A DNA stretch of 64,000 nucleotides from Annulohypoxylon bovei var. microspora. Taxonomy: Eukaryota; Ascomycota; Sordariomycetes; Xylariales; Hypoxylaceae. The translations under genes were made by a program, and so were the position numbers. Location: positions 125,111 through 189,110 of the forward strand of contig MU405284.1 in assembly GCA_022836615.1 (NCBI GenBank). The letters run 5' to 3'. Under the pieces are notes generated by a model, which searched no databases, was not told where the DNA came from, and saw only the letters and a list, made by a program, of their open reading frames with translations. Positions 31,581 through 43,451 of the stretch are shown here, piece after piece (positions within the stretch are counted from its first letter, which is position 1; each line of letters begins with the position of its first letter).

Positions 31581-33848
31581 TTAGACTATAAACACTGTAG
31601 ATCTCCCAGTAATATCATCGTAGCCTGGAAGCGTGCACTGGTCCGGCTGATTACGTAGAAAAGTCTCAGTCAGCTCGTGTGCTCCAAACCCGCCGGGTGT
31701 GAAAAATCCTATACGACGAAATTCTCTCTCCTGCGCGTTTTGCAACTCGAGCAGCATGAAATTTGTGAGATGGCCATTTGAAAACGTACACCAGGGCACG
31801 TAGAAAAACGTTAATCTTTGAAATTTTGCCTCTTCAATTTCGCTGAGTACGAAGTCCAAACTGGCTAGGACCCCTTTAGACTCCTCGTAAGTATGTCCAT
31901 CGCTCTCAAGGTTGCCTAGGGGTACTACAAGCCACCGCCCCTGGCTGCGCAGCATCCTTGCTGACTTTAGGTTGCCCCTGACCTGAATCTGGATGCCAGG
32001 CTCTGTCAATGGGCCAAAAATGTCTCCAGTGACGGGCTTGCGGCTATATCTGTCGGCAGTACTGCCTGCAGAAGAAGATAGTAACTGAACTGGTTCCACT
32101 TCGACGCATGGTGTCAAGGAATCGTCGTAGACTGGGTTTCCCGGCTCGATAACCCCCTGAACCGAAGTCCATGAGAAAGAAGGGCCAGTGTATGTTGGAC
32201 CTTGGAGGTGTCTCTCAGAAGCTTGGGATTTCACTTTCCAACCCATCTCAATTGCTAGATACCTACGCCACATTCCTGCGATGTACTGGTCCTTGATGAT
32301 ACTTTTGAGGTATCTAGCGACGCCCGATATTGCGACTAATCGGTCGCTTGCGTAAGTTAACGCACATCGACAATACTGTCTTGTTAAAAACCACCACAGC
32401 AAGTACGGGGTATCGCGAATAGTAGAACTTTTGAGCGATGAACCAAAGGCTAGTGAAAGCAGGTGAGTCCAATGAGGATCTCCTGAAGGATCTAGCCTCT
32501 TGAGTGCGGCGCTTTCTACTAGTGACCGATTTTCAAAGGAAATATTGGATAATCCTTGAGGAAGACTTTCGCTGGCCAGTTTCTCACAACAGTCCCATAT
32601 CACCTCCCTGCGGCCGAAGTGAAGGACGATAGGGGACAAAATCCGTTCCTGGAAAACCCACCCCCTTCCTGCAAGGGGCGAAGTGTCAACCTGCTCTAGG
32701 TTACGCACGGGGACGTGGGTGTACGTTGCCTGCTTCGTTGTCCGCTGTCGTTTCCGACTTCCTCTCTGCTTTCCTACTGTTATACGAAGTTCAAGTTCGA
32801 ACTTTCTGAAAGATTCGAGTTTTCTACTGAAAAACAGGCCGTCCCCTCCCGAGCTCCAGTCGGCAGATATATTCATGAGGCAGTTTGAATAAATTTGAGC
32901 CATCTGCGTGCCCTCTCGCCTCCAGTCTTGCCCATCGTCTCCTTCTTGGATGATACAGAGGGAGTCAATCCATATATAACGAACGCCTAAGCGCCGAGTG
33001 ATGGTTATGGCGTCTCGAAAAGTTGCCGGCAGCTCGGATACTAGAGCGCCACCTCGGTACCTGGGCATCTCGGTAACAGTCAGGCGTGGCATTTTTGCCG
33101 ATCCCCACCGATGGCTGAGGGTAACATAATCGAGACCAGAAGGTATATCAGACCCATCAACGATCCTAAATACTTCCGTTTTGGAAGATAATGAAGTTGG
33201 GGGGCTTTGAACGTCGAGCAGACGAGTGGGATACCAGCCGGAGTTGTTTCGTCGACTAGCACAGCGTTCGTGGGTGGACTTGCATTCACGAAGCCACGAC
33301 AACACGAGGCCCCATGCGGATGCCGAAAATGTGCTTGTCTCATTGATAGGCTTTACAAAGTCATTGCCGACATCTGAGCCTTATCAGCGACGTGCTTAGT
33401 GAGAGGTATGATGTACGCTGGAAACATCGCATATCATGACATCCATACCTGATGGCAAAAAGGGTAGTTTCTGGCAACGACTAAGAAGAAAATTGCTTAT
33501 GTCGTCCAATTCCTTCTCAGTTGAAATATCAATCAGCCCTCGGCTACGTTGGCGAGATGCCTCAACTGCGAGATTGTATGTGAACTCCACGTTAACGTAT
33601 CCAGATGTGCCGACCGCTACCGCAACACCGGACGCCGCAATTCTCGTATCATTGCCAACCACCTCACCAAAATTTCGGAGGCGGTCTTGCTGACGCTCAG
33701 TCAGGGCATCGAATATTCGCCAACATACGTCACACTTTTCGTCCGCAGCGGCGACGAAGCTGGCCCATGAAGGATGGTGATTATAGTAAACGCCGGCGGT
33801 GAGAGTCTTGCCTCTGAAGGCACCAGTGCAAGGTCCGCAGAGCGACAT
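31581..33848 (-). CDS. HET-domain protein, complete
   Basis: Two exons on the minus strand, 33848-33449 and 33373-31581, joined in phase 1 across a 75-nt intron, give 730 residues. The N-terminus has CGPCTGAF and CDVCWRIF, cysteine pairs common ahead of this HET subtype. The HET domain spans about residues 205-360: YVTLSHRWG, then PATFRDAITITRRLGVRYIW and IDSLCIIQEGDDGQDWRREG, then GRGWVFQERILSP. The remainder has no named domain. HET proteins are tied to vegetative incompatibility and to non-self-triggered cell death. It belongs to the 'heterokaryon incompatibility 6/tol-like' architecture rather than the HET-E type seen at the left edge. The start ATG at 33848 precedes the cysteine motif directly. 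Function in this fungus is inferred. Confidence 0.88.
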
Positions 33849-34160
33849 CTTTTGTTTGAATTCATCTCAGCTTAAGAAACGAGCATTTAAGGCAAATTCA
33901 AATCCGTTGCCGTAGCCTTATGTCCTGAGTTAACCGTCCTGTTCGGAAAATTGAAGCACCTGAACTGCTTATGCAGTGTGCCCCACAGCCACAGCGATTT
34001 ACAGCCACTAAAGCAACAGTGATATGAATTATTCAAGATTATTATAACTGGTGAATGGGATAGGGTCATATAACATCTATAAAACCCCTTTATCCTACCA
34101 TATATTTAGGCAGGTATCCAAGTCTTGGGCCACATGCCATTCCTAGATCTCCGACGCTAT
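33849..34160. other. Intergenic region, no gene recognised
   Basis: 312 bp between the start of the HET gene and the stop of the exonuclease gene. Only chance short frames occur. Confidence 0.5.
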
Positions 34161-35700
34161 TCAGTAGTCCTCATCCAACCAAAACGAGTCATGATCATGA
34201 AACTGATTATAACTATAATCGCGAAAACGACCCCCAAAATCTCCTATCGGATGACTGTGAGGATTATAATAGTCGTAATCATCATCAAAATAATTATCGT
34301 AGTCATTGTCGACGTCATCATCGTGCAGCCTCTCTTTTTCCCTCTCCCTCTCCTCCTTTTCTCTCCTTGCCTTTGCCTCTGCTTGCTGGCGTTCTCGTAT
34401 CTTCCGTTTCTCTTCTTCATACTTAGTAAGAGCGTTCTTACTCCACTGGGCCAGCTTCTCGGGCTCGTTGAGACACCACAGCACCAACTCCCTGGAAGCA
34501 AGTGTATCTTCCAAGCAGTCGTGGCCACCTCGTGACGCTTGTATTGTGATACCCAACAGCTCGCGACTCGCCCGCTTCAGGCCCCAGCGGTGTAGTAGCC
34601 TATTCCCCTTCCCGAAGACGGCTTCCGCAACGAGGATGCTGGAGTCGACGACTCGTTTGTGAGCGATATGTAAGACCCTTAGGTCGTTGTTGAGGGAATG
34701 GCCGACGAGCGTAGTTTCCGCGTCGGCAAACTCGAAGAGCTTCTGCCTCGCCGCTGGCCACCCGTTCAGGACTTTACCGCTTGCTTTCGCCATCGTCATC
34801 TTCGCCGGTGTCACGCCACTGTACTTGGTGCGCCAGTCTCTTACCGGCTGGGTAGGGTTCACTAGGGTATTGATAAGGACCTCCCCGGTGACAAGGTCGA
34901 CGGCACAGAGATGGGCAAGTTCGTCTTTGCCCCCTGCGATCCCGATCATCTCGCAGTCAATAGCGATTGCTTTGCGCTTCGTCAATCCGTTTACCCTTGG
35001 CGGCGTTAGGAGGAACGTCTTAACAACAAACCTGTGATTCCCTCGGTTGTAGGGGTCGCCGGTGTAATAACCTTGGTCTATTAAGGTATCTTCATTGTGG
35101 CAATGAGTCGCTATGGCTTTGGTTAGACCAGCTCCTTGCTGTCCTGATGCCCATGGGTAGTTGCTTGAGAGAGTATTCAATGGCTTGGTTGAGGCCGCTA
35201 CTCGAGAGGTTGAGGCAGCTGTTTCAAAAGCCTTTTTGGGTTGATTGCCATTCGAACTGACTACTATGAGACATTAGCGGGATAGATTTATGAAATATGA
35301 GACTATTGAGGGTAATACTTTTCGTTGGGCTTTTCGCAACTTTCTTATTTTCTTTCATACTCCCAATCTTAGACACCTTGGGAACTGTTGCCGGCTTAGG
35401 GGCTGTTGCCGACTTTGGGGCTGCCGCCAACTTATTTGGTGCAGCTTTAGGCTTCTGTACTTGTGTTTTCTTGTCCGAACCATTGGTCTTTGGCTGGACG
35501 GTAGGATTCTTTTTATGTTTCGCGGCACTTTTTTTGTGTTGTTCAAGCGCCTCCTTTGAAACAAACTGACGGCAGCACAATGTGCACCATCTAGCTTTCA
35601 TGTGGCCGGTCTTTTTGACATGCTCGCCCAGATATTGTGGGGCGTCAAAAGCCGACGCGCATTCGCACCGCCATTTTTGAGCTCCGCTACTTTGCGCCAT
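34161..35700 (-). CDS. REX4-like DEDDh exonuclease with N-terminal zinc fingers
   Basis: Two exons on the minus strand, 35700-35319 and 35263-34161, give 494 residues. Two C2H2-like fingers open the protein (CECASAFDAPQYLGEHVKKTGH-type spacing at about residues 12-33, then CTLCCRQF with HKKSAAKH at about 38-62). A Lys/Pro/Ala-rich linker follows. The exonuclease core has AIDCEMIGI (DxE), LVGHSLNNDLRVL (D) and GGHDCLEDTLASREL (H and D), the complete DEDDh set. The tail is charged, then Asp/Tyr/His-rich. The fold is that of REX4/REXO4, a nuclear RNA exonuclease implicated in pre-rRNA processing. Joining the exons is supported by the phase-1 fit. The acceptor is a tandem TAGTAG, so a one-residue-shorter isoform starting at 35260 is possible. 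Confidence 0.85.
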
Positions 35701-36119
35701 GATGATCGGGAGTTGTAGAGTAGGTAGCGAAATGTTGGTATACTGATGTCCTAGACTCTAGCAACACGGGAAACCAAATGAAATGGAATTCGAAGTCGTT
35801 CTCTAGTTAGTTTAATAAAAGAATTATGAGATGGGGAGGCCTACGTAGTCAGCCTGGATTAGTTAGGCATTTGAGGTTGCGGGCTGAGCTGTCACATCCG
35901 ACACTGGCCGGCGAATCAAATAGAAAGAATCCATGCATGGCGGCGCCGAGCTGATTCGGCTACCCGACCACACGGCCTCGACCTGTTTCAGCGAACCAAA
36001 GTTCTACCAACTACGAGTTGATATAAGAAACGCCAATATTAACTCTACAAATCATTGCTGTAAGCCTGTTGGTTGCCTCACTGCCTGTTAGTTGCCAGAT
36101 TCTATCAAGTCTTGTGAAT
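35701..36119. other. Promoter side of the exonuclease gene, left of the MITE
   Basis: No gene seen. The region ends with TTGTGAAT at 36112-36119, the left target-site copy of the adjacent mobile element. Confidence 0.5.
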
Positions 36120-36606
36120 CGGAACGTCTATTTTCACGGTGACTTCTCCTAACCTCACGGTGACCCACCCGTCTTATACCTATTACAACTTAATAATATG
36201 GATACTTTTCTTACAATACAAACCTTCTTATAAATCAAAGTACCTTTTCTACCTATAAGTATCCCCTACTTATCGTTAACCTTGTTATCGCCCTTTAACA
36301 TCTTATTGCTATTACTGTTATGAAAAAAGAACCCAAAAGGACCTAAATAACTAATTAATAACTATTGGTAACTTTTATAAACGGCGCTTCAATAACCCTA
36401 AATAAGGTTTGTAAAGGTTAGTTATTATATGTATAAATAGTGGCCTTTCGAAAGTTTGATTTAATATTATTAAATAGAAAAGGTACATCGGTTTTTATAG
36501 AAGTTTATATTATAAAAAAGATATCTATACTATTAAGCTATAATAGGTATAAGACAGATGGGTCACCGTGAGGTTAGGAGAAGTCACCGTGAAAATAGAC
36601 GTTCCG
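36120..36606. mobile_element. MITE, 487 bp, with long terminal inverted repeats and an 8-bp target-site duplication
   Basis: The element starts CGGAACGTCTATTTTCACGG and ends with its reverse complement. The inverted repeats run about 65 bp (36120-36184 against 36541-36606) with only a few mismatches. Each arm contains two TCACGGTGA-type boxes separated by ACTTCTCCTAACC. TTGTGAAT flanks both ends exactly (36112-36119 and 36607-36614). The A/T-rich interior has no coding sequence, so it must have been moved in trans. An 8-bp duplication is typical of hAT-superfamily transposases. The near-identity of arms and target sites indicates a fairly recent insertion with little RIP. Confidence 0.9.
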
Positions 36607-38183
36607 TTGTGAATAACCACGTAGCCATGTAACATTAATAGTAACTTGTCTTTTATCCTAATATCCAACATGTTTTAATCACTCGCCAATCACTTAGCAC
36701 AGAAATATTGTAAATATTTCGTCACTATGAAGGATCATCTACACATAGAGGGAATGCCCGAGAGGCAACCGGATTCGTTGGTGGCGCAGCAAACAAAAGT
36801 TGAAACAACAACGCAGGGGAAATAATACACTTATTTTCTCATGCGGTAACATGTGTCCATTTCCCAATCAAAAGAATCATCTCATAGTGGCATTGTTAGG
36901 CTGAATATAAGTTATTTCTATATTGTTTCTTCTTAACTAAAATACCTATAAGTAAACACAGCTATAATTATTTGGATTGTTACTTTTATAAACAATGTGT
37001 TTGCCTACCTAGGTACCTTAGCATGAACTTTCTAGTGCAAGAAGGAAATTATGTTTAAAGAGGCTAATGAGAGCTTTACTAATAATTGCGAGTAGTTGAA
37101 GGTATGGGGAAGAAAGACGAGAAGAATAAGCAATCTGGGGAGTATAAAACAATAACAGTCGTTTCTAGAAGAATCAAACAGTATAAAGGAAATTTATTAC
37201 GTAAAATCGAGGAAGAAAACTACTAAGAAACAGCACATATATGTTTACAATAAATAGCAACAATGCGCTTCAGACCATAGGTTCATTGTGCGGTATGGCT
37301 TAATTAGTATTTACAATGGTGATAGAAAGGGGTATCACGTGACGAGTTACTGGTTACCCCTTAAAAAGGGGTTCATCCGAGCAGCATCAATAATTATAAC
37401 CTAGGTATAATTACCTAATCAAATCTATACTTGGGTTACCGAGTAACTATATATCGGTCTATATATGCGTACGATCCGGATATAAGTCCGACGTCTAAGT
37501 CCACGAGGAATATCGCCGGGTCTTACGGGTAGATGTATAATGACTTTTGAGTGAATAGGGGCTGGGGTTGGATGGGGTCAATTTTAGGGGCTAGGGGAGT
37601 TTGCTTCTAAGTGAGCTTTCTAATTAAAGCATGTTAAAAGTGCAAAAGCAATTAGACTATCAGGTGTGTAAGCCATGTAAGTAACAAATAGTACAGGGCC
37701 TAAGGATACATAAACCCGATCGATTAGTACTATGTAGGTACTCTTAGGCATCAATCTTGATGTCTAAATGTACCTTAGTACCTTTGGGAAGTTCATATCA
37801 ATTCATGACTCATTATCTTCTCTTTATCTTGATCAAATTTCTAGGGTGCTGAATATACATCTTCTACAATATAACGATTGTTCCGAAAAGCCCTTGGCAA
37901 ATATGCCTTTGTATGATACACCCACTGCCATAAATCCATTCCTACAGATTCTTATACAAATAAATCTTCCAAAGAGCGTTATCGGTACAGCCAGTTGCCC
38001 TAGCTTCAACATTCTCTTATTAAACGACACAAATATCCAGATATCTCGAGCCCCCGAATGCCTGTAGAGACAGTGCTGGTAAGTAGACTATGACCTGACT
38101 GAGCGACCGTAGGTAGGTCGATAGAAAATTAGACATTATCTTATCCTAAATGTGTTCCCGCCTGAACACGACGACCGCCTCGA
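36607..38183. other. Intergenic region, no gene recognised
   Basis: About 1.6 kb of rather A/T-rich sequence. An open frame at 37768-38067 has no conserved features. A CCTAGGTACCTTA motif lies at 37009-37021. No RNA gene was recognised. Confidence 0.5.
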
Positions 38184-40146
38184 TCACACAATTCCAGCAA
38201 TAACGGCCATCACAGCGCCGTAAAGACCGACGCAAGTCAGAAGCTCCCAGGTGCGGATGGCCACAATCTGCCCTTGAATGAGAGCTCCCAGAATACTGAG
38301 ACCGACTAGAATCACCACCGTCAACCTGCCAAGATACCCGGGGATGATTAAGAATGTCAAGATTGGAAGAATGACGGCGATCGTGACCGCTATAGATAAT
38401 GGGATGACTGGGTTCTCGTCGTATATCGTGTCGACGGTTATTATGCTCCCTTCTTCTTGTCGATCTTGTCGATATGGTGAAATAGGCCGAGTTTGTTGAT
38501 AAGGTGAGACGGGGCGAGACGTGATAGGGGATGCGGCTCGGGGCTCCGCCATCGTGAAGTCTGGATGTGGGATCGGAGTGGGAATTGGCTCCTCCTCAAC
38601 TATCTCCTGGTACTCATCACTCACGCATACTAGGTCGTCCGATATATCGAGAAACCGGCTTTCGACCTCGGCGATAGGAGCGTGGGTTGCGAGGTAGCTG
38701 CGATATTCATGGATATCCTCCAATGATGGGACTGGCATCCCTTGCGTTTCCCTACACGACGATAGTAGGCGGTCTAAGGAGTCATCCACATGAGCGAGTT
38801 ACGTTAAACTAGAAGCGATTTATAAAATGGAAAGTCTTACTGTATTGTTCCAGCTTGAACCCAATCTTGCCGAGGATGTCGGTCTTGTGCCAGTAGAGCT
38901 CGCCACCAGCCATGCACTCTGCTCTCCGTGACGCTGGGAAGAAGCAATCCGGACCCGGTATGCGTCGACTCTGCGTATCCGCTGCATCGAGTCGGTGGAG
39001 CTGTTCTTCCAGCTCGCAAATCTCATCCTGGAGATATAACAACATCCTGTGGTTCAGCATCTCGAATCGGCGAAATATGGGTCGGAGATGCGGGCCAGAT
39101 TGGTTTGATGGGGAAATAGAAAGCTTCGAAGTGAGCAGCTCATAGCCTGTCAAAGGTGGTAGCTTCTCTGGCCTCAGAGAAGGTTGTGGCCGACCTCGAT
39201 TAGGGTCTCGTGGAGTATGTTCAACCGGTGGAGTATTTGAACGCTCAGGGTTTCCTCGTGAGACGTCTGGAAACCCATAGCTTCGTTTTCTAGTCGGGCC
39301 CGATGCCATCCGAGGTCCAACATTAGGACGCTCATCGCCCTCGACACCACGCTCGGGACTTGTGCTTCGGTCGGTTTCATGCTCACCAACGTTTTCTGAA
39401 GCGTCATCTCTAAAGCCGGTTGTTGCCGTGGACGCGCTGCGGATTGATGGCGATTGGCCTTGGAGAGAGGTTGGTGATCGACGAGATGCTTCTTCCATCG
39501 ATCTACGAATGCTTTCTGCAGTCACAACAGGAGAGTCGGAATCCAAAAAGTTGAGGGCGTTAGGTTTTCTCGAAGGAAATCTCTTCCGCCTCGACTTTGC
39601 CTTTCCTGCGTTGTCTCCGTCTTGGAAAGGCCTTTCTGTTATGCCGCTTCTACCAGAACCGTTTGAGCCGTGCGAACTTGGACCGCCAGTTGCCAGGCTT
39701 GTCGACGCGACCGACGCTGTACTCAAATTGGTAAGGGTGTCGTTTTCTTCCGAGATATCAAGCCGGTTTAGATCCTCGGCGTTAAACCTATGTCCTGGTT
39801 GTTGACCATCGCCTGTCCCTTCGCCGAAAGTGGGTGGTGATGTGGTCAGATTGGCCGGATCTAGTATAGGTTCAGGGGATGCCCTCAAAACGCTAGAAAA
39901 TCTCCTATGGGGTTTGTTTAGATTTCCGGGAACATATTTCATGGTGGGTTCCCAGGGTCTGGTATCGGTGTTACGTCTTGGAATACTTCTCCTCCTCGAA
40001 GCTAAAGGATATTGAAAATTAGGGGGTTCTCGTTGGATGTGACCCTGATCGTCGGCCATGGCGTTTTCAGCAGCTCCCTGCCAAGAGGCACCTCGATCGA
40101 TAGCGGCCGGAACGGAAGAGGAGCGATAATGTCTTAGGAACGACAT
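38184..40146 (-). CDS. DUF6594-type fungal membrane protein
   Basis: Two exons on the minus strand, 40146-38841 and 38773-38184, joined in phase 1, give 631 residues. The first 330 residues are Ser/Arg/Pro-rich and probably disordered. Then come GYELLTSKLSISPS, PIFRRFEMLNHRMLLYLQDE, a helical ELEEQLHRLDAADTQ block, ELYWHKTDILGKIGFKLEQY, and across the splice LEQYNRLLSSCRETQGMP, all typical of DUF6594. The C-terminus has three hydrophobic helices (about residues 545-630), with IPGYLGRLTVVILVG as the second. The family is widespread in filamentous fungi and its function is unknown. The acceptor CCTTAG at 38774 restores the conserved residue order. The N-terminal extension is longer than in many members. 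Confidence 0.82.
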
Positions 40147-41327
40147 CAGTAAATATTAAGGCGTGGCCCTCAAAAAAACTCTTAACAAAATGGATTTTTT
40201 TGACCTCGCGGTGAAGGAAGAGAAGAGAAGCGAACACGGCGTGAAACACGCATACCTCGCAATGTTGGGCTGCAGGTAGCCGTCCATGAAGAACAAGGTG
40301 GGTATATAGATATAAGGTATATCCTAATTAGGTAGTAGCTAGGTAGTAGCTTGACGCAGGACGAACAGAAGAGTGCCAGATATCCAAATTTGATATGTAT
40401 TAACGACGAAGAATCGAACTAGCAAAGCTACTAAAGGCTATAAATCATCACTCGAAGGACATGTGGCTGACGGAGATGGAAAGTACACGAGGCGCGATGG
40501 CGATGGTTGAACATGATGAAATTCTGCGACGCCAGTCCACACACACCATAAACTAAAAGAAGGTATGTGGTCCTATAAGGTGTCTAGGTTGATATTAAAT
40601 AAGGAAAAAGAGCTGAAGAGGGGAGCCCCTCGAGTCTTAAAGGAAAGACAGCTGGGTAGGGGTTCAAAAAGGGTTATGCTCGGCCATCATGGTCTTCAGG
40701 TTGGTCAGGCGATGCGAGAATCCTAGTCCAAACGATAATGAGGATTCCCCCAATATCAGTCGGCCGCATGGAAGTGTCCAGATATCACACGGTAAATGAT
40801 TGGTTGGCTCATCAAGTTGTGTGAGTGACGCGAAGTGATTCTGATAGTGACCGAGGCCACATGGCGCGTGTGCTTATGGTGATGAACCGTAGCCAATAGT
40901 CCCTTAATTTCACTTTGATTCAACACATACGGTACTCGTCCATTTCGGGCTCGAGTTCGTTTCCAGATTGGGATGTTGATACCGACATGTTCCAATGTTG
41001 AGATGTTGAAGATTGAAAGATGCAATAAATGACGAGGAGCACTAAAATATGAATGTACTACCCACCTGGGCAGGCAGGTGCACTATCCGTAGATCTGGTT
41101 CAGTGGGGCTTAGGTTCCAAGTTTTAACGTCCAACGTCACTAGCACCTGCCAATCACCATCCAATCCTTCAGCCTGCGAAGGTTCCCTAGACCCATATGA
41201 TAAGATAACAGTACAGAGTGGGGCTTGAGGCTTCTTGAGCTTGAATCTGAGGTCACAGTCACTTATATTTTTATTTTTGTCATTTAATAAGAACCAACCT
41301 TAATTTGCGCATATCCAACAAATCGAT
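40147..41327. other. Intergenic region, no gene recognised
   Basis: Promoter regions of the DUF6594 gene (leftward) and GatB (rightward). The short frames at 40067-40249 and 40756-41025 are unconvincing. A duplicated TTAGGTAGTAGCTAGGTAGT-like string lies at about 40328-40349. Confidence 0.5.
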
Positions 41328-43190
41328 ATGCCACGACCTCGAGTCGCTTCTCTGAGCAAATATCTACTATTTGGCCAATTCTCTTCCAGAGGTTGTTTAA
41401 GAGCACAAGCGCGGACTATTCCTATAGTCGTTCGGTCTTCCCAATACCGAACTGCCTACACCGAAACCGCTTCTTCCCACTCTGACAATGCGCCTTTGCC
41501 AGTTAATGTTCCTCTTAGGAAACAGCTGAAGGAGGAGGCGAAAAAGCAAAAAACCTCTGGCAAGAAAAAGAAAAAGAATGTAAATAATCAAGTGGTAGAC
41601 GGTTGGGAGCTTACCGTGGGAATCGAGATACACGCCCAATTAAATACTGCAAGGAAACTCTTCTCACCTGCCACGACATCCTTTAACGATGAGCCAAACT
41701 CCCACGTCGCCTATTTTGATCTAGCCACCCCGGGTAGTCAACCTATCTTCCAGAAAGAAACTCTCATTCCAGCATTGAGAGCTGCTTTGGCACTTGACTG
41801 TAACATCCAAAATGTGAGCAGGTTCGATAGGAAGCATTACTTTCACTGGGATCAGCCATCGGGGTATCAGATCACGCAGTATTATGATCCATTTGCGCGG
41901 GATGGCAAAATTACACTTCAAGCCCGAGACGGGATTGCGGCCGAAGATGGCGATGACATTTCTGTTGGAATTAAACAAATTCAGATGGAGCAGGATACGG
42001 CTAAAACCATGGCACAGCCCGGCGATGTGCATTGGGTCGACTTCAATCGTACCGGCGTACCCTTAATTGAGGTCATCACTCATCCTGATATCCACCATCC
42101 CGCTACTGCTGCTGCTCTGGTTAGGAAGATCCAGATTCTATTGAATGCTGTCGATGCATGCGTCTCGGGCATGGAGGCCGGTGGTCTACGTGCAGACGTC
42201 AACGTGTCCGTTCGAAGAAGTGATGACCCTTCTGCTCCTCTGGGCCAGCGAACCGAGATCAAGAACCTGAGCAGTTTAAAGGCTGTTGAGGATGCCATCA
42301 TCGCCGAACGAGACAGACAGATCGCGGTTCTTGAATCTGGTGGAACTATAGCAAGTGAGACTCGCGGATGGTCCATTGGGTCAACTGAGACCCGTCGTTT
42401 GCGTGGTAAAGAAGGCGAGGTTGACTACAGATACATGCCAGATCCTGACCTGGCCCCTGTCATTATTGGTGACGATTTAATTAACTATCTTCGACGGCAT
42501 ATGGGCGAACTCCCCGACGCCGAGGTTGAAGAATTAATTCAGCGGTTCAGTCTCTCTACTAAAGATGCACAGGCACTAGTAGCGCTTGATGGGGGTAAGC
42601 GAGTCGAGTATTTTTGGAATGTCGTTGATTTACTCGTCAAACGATTTGGGTCAAACGCAGATTTGCCTGAATACTTGTCTGGTTACCAACTTGCGGCCAA
42701 TTGGATTCTACACGAGTTAGATCGTCTAACTTCGTCGCGCAGTGGAGATGACGCGCAGGACCTAGGGTTTGCGGGGGACGGTCAGTGCGATCGTGTGCCT
42801 GCCGAACACCTTTGCGATATCTTATTCTACCTGCACCAGCGCAAGATTACTGCAAAGATAGCCAAAGAACTTCTATGGGCTGTCTTCCGTCGAAGGATAC
42901 CAGACGATTACCCCACGGTCGATGCTGTAATTGACCAAGAAGATTTGTGGTTTAAAGAGCTCGACAAAAACGAATATATCGAACTCGCACGCGTCGCAGC
43001 CGAAGACCAGGAAGGAGTTGTGAAGCAATTTGTAGACTACAAGCACTATCCCCAAGGGAAGCTGATGTTCCTAGTGGGTCGAATGATCAAGCTAGGTGCC
43101 GAGGAAAGAATCGACCCCAAGGAAGCTGAGAGGGTAATGAAGCGAGTGCTAGAAGAAGAATTAGTCCCAGCTATTAAAAACCAAAGCTAG
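41328..43190 (+). CDS. PET112: Mitochondrial glutamyl-tRNA(Gln) amidotransferase subunit B
   Basis: Single exon, 620 residues. The first 45 residues are Arg/Ser-rich and lack acidic residues, consistent with mitochondrial import. After a lysine-rich patch (about 70-85) comes ELTVGIEIHAQLNTARKLFS, the start of the GatB catalytic module. HYFHWDQPSGYQITQYYDP and VDYRYMPDPDLAPVII are the two family signatures. The C-terminal GatB/YqeY tail domain spans about 450-615 (ELARVAAEDQEGVVKQFVDY). With GatA and GatF it turns Glu-tRNA(Gln) into Gln-tRNA(Gln) in mitochondria, which lack a glutaminyl-tRNA synthetase. The yeast orthologue is Pet112. The first ATG gives the presequence, so the start is likely right. 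Confidence 0.94.
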   Translation: MPRPRVASLSKYLLFGQFSSRGCLRAQARTIPIVVRSSQYRTAYTETASSHSDNAPLPVNVPLRKQLKEEAKKQKTSGKKKKKNVNNQVVDGWELTVGIEIHAQLNTARKLFSPATTSFNDEPNSHVAYFDLATPGSQPIFQKETLIPALRAALALDCNIQNVSRFDRKHYFHWDQPSGYQITQYYDPFARDGKITLQARDGIAAEDGDDISVGIKQIQMEQDTAKTMAQPGDVHWVDFNRTGVPLIEVITHPDIHHPATAAALVRKIQILLNAVDACVSGMEAGGLRADVNVSVRRSDDPSAPLGQRTEIKNLSSLKAVEDAIIAERDRQIAVLESGGTIASETRGWSIGSTETRRLRGKEGEVDYRYMPDPDLAPVIIGDDLINYLRRHMGELPDAEVEELIQRFSLSTKDAQALVALDGGKRVEYFWNVVDLLVKRFGSNADLPEYLSGYQLAANWILHELDRLTSSRSGDDAQDLGFAGDGQCDRVPAEHLCDILFYLHQRKITAKIAKELLWAVFRRRIPDDYPTVDAVIDQEDLWFKELDKNEYIELARVAAEDQEGVVKQFVDYKHYPQGKLMFLVGRMIKLGAEERIDPKEAERVMKRVLEEELVPAIKNQS

Positions 43191-43451
43191 ACTCGATCTT
43201 GCTCCTATTCCTATCTATATGTATGCATATACCTATATGGATATAATACAACGAGATACCCTAATATCATTTAGACCTCTAACCCCCGAGTGAAGGCCGA
43301 TGACTACGGCTATGAGTCACGTCATGTAAACTAGCCAAGCACGACATATCGATACTACACACCTACACATGCAGGTATATAATACAGCATCGAATACTTA
43401 CCTCTCCGATTTATAAATCGTCAATTAAGCACACCTAACACAACATACGAA

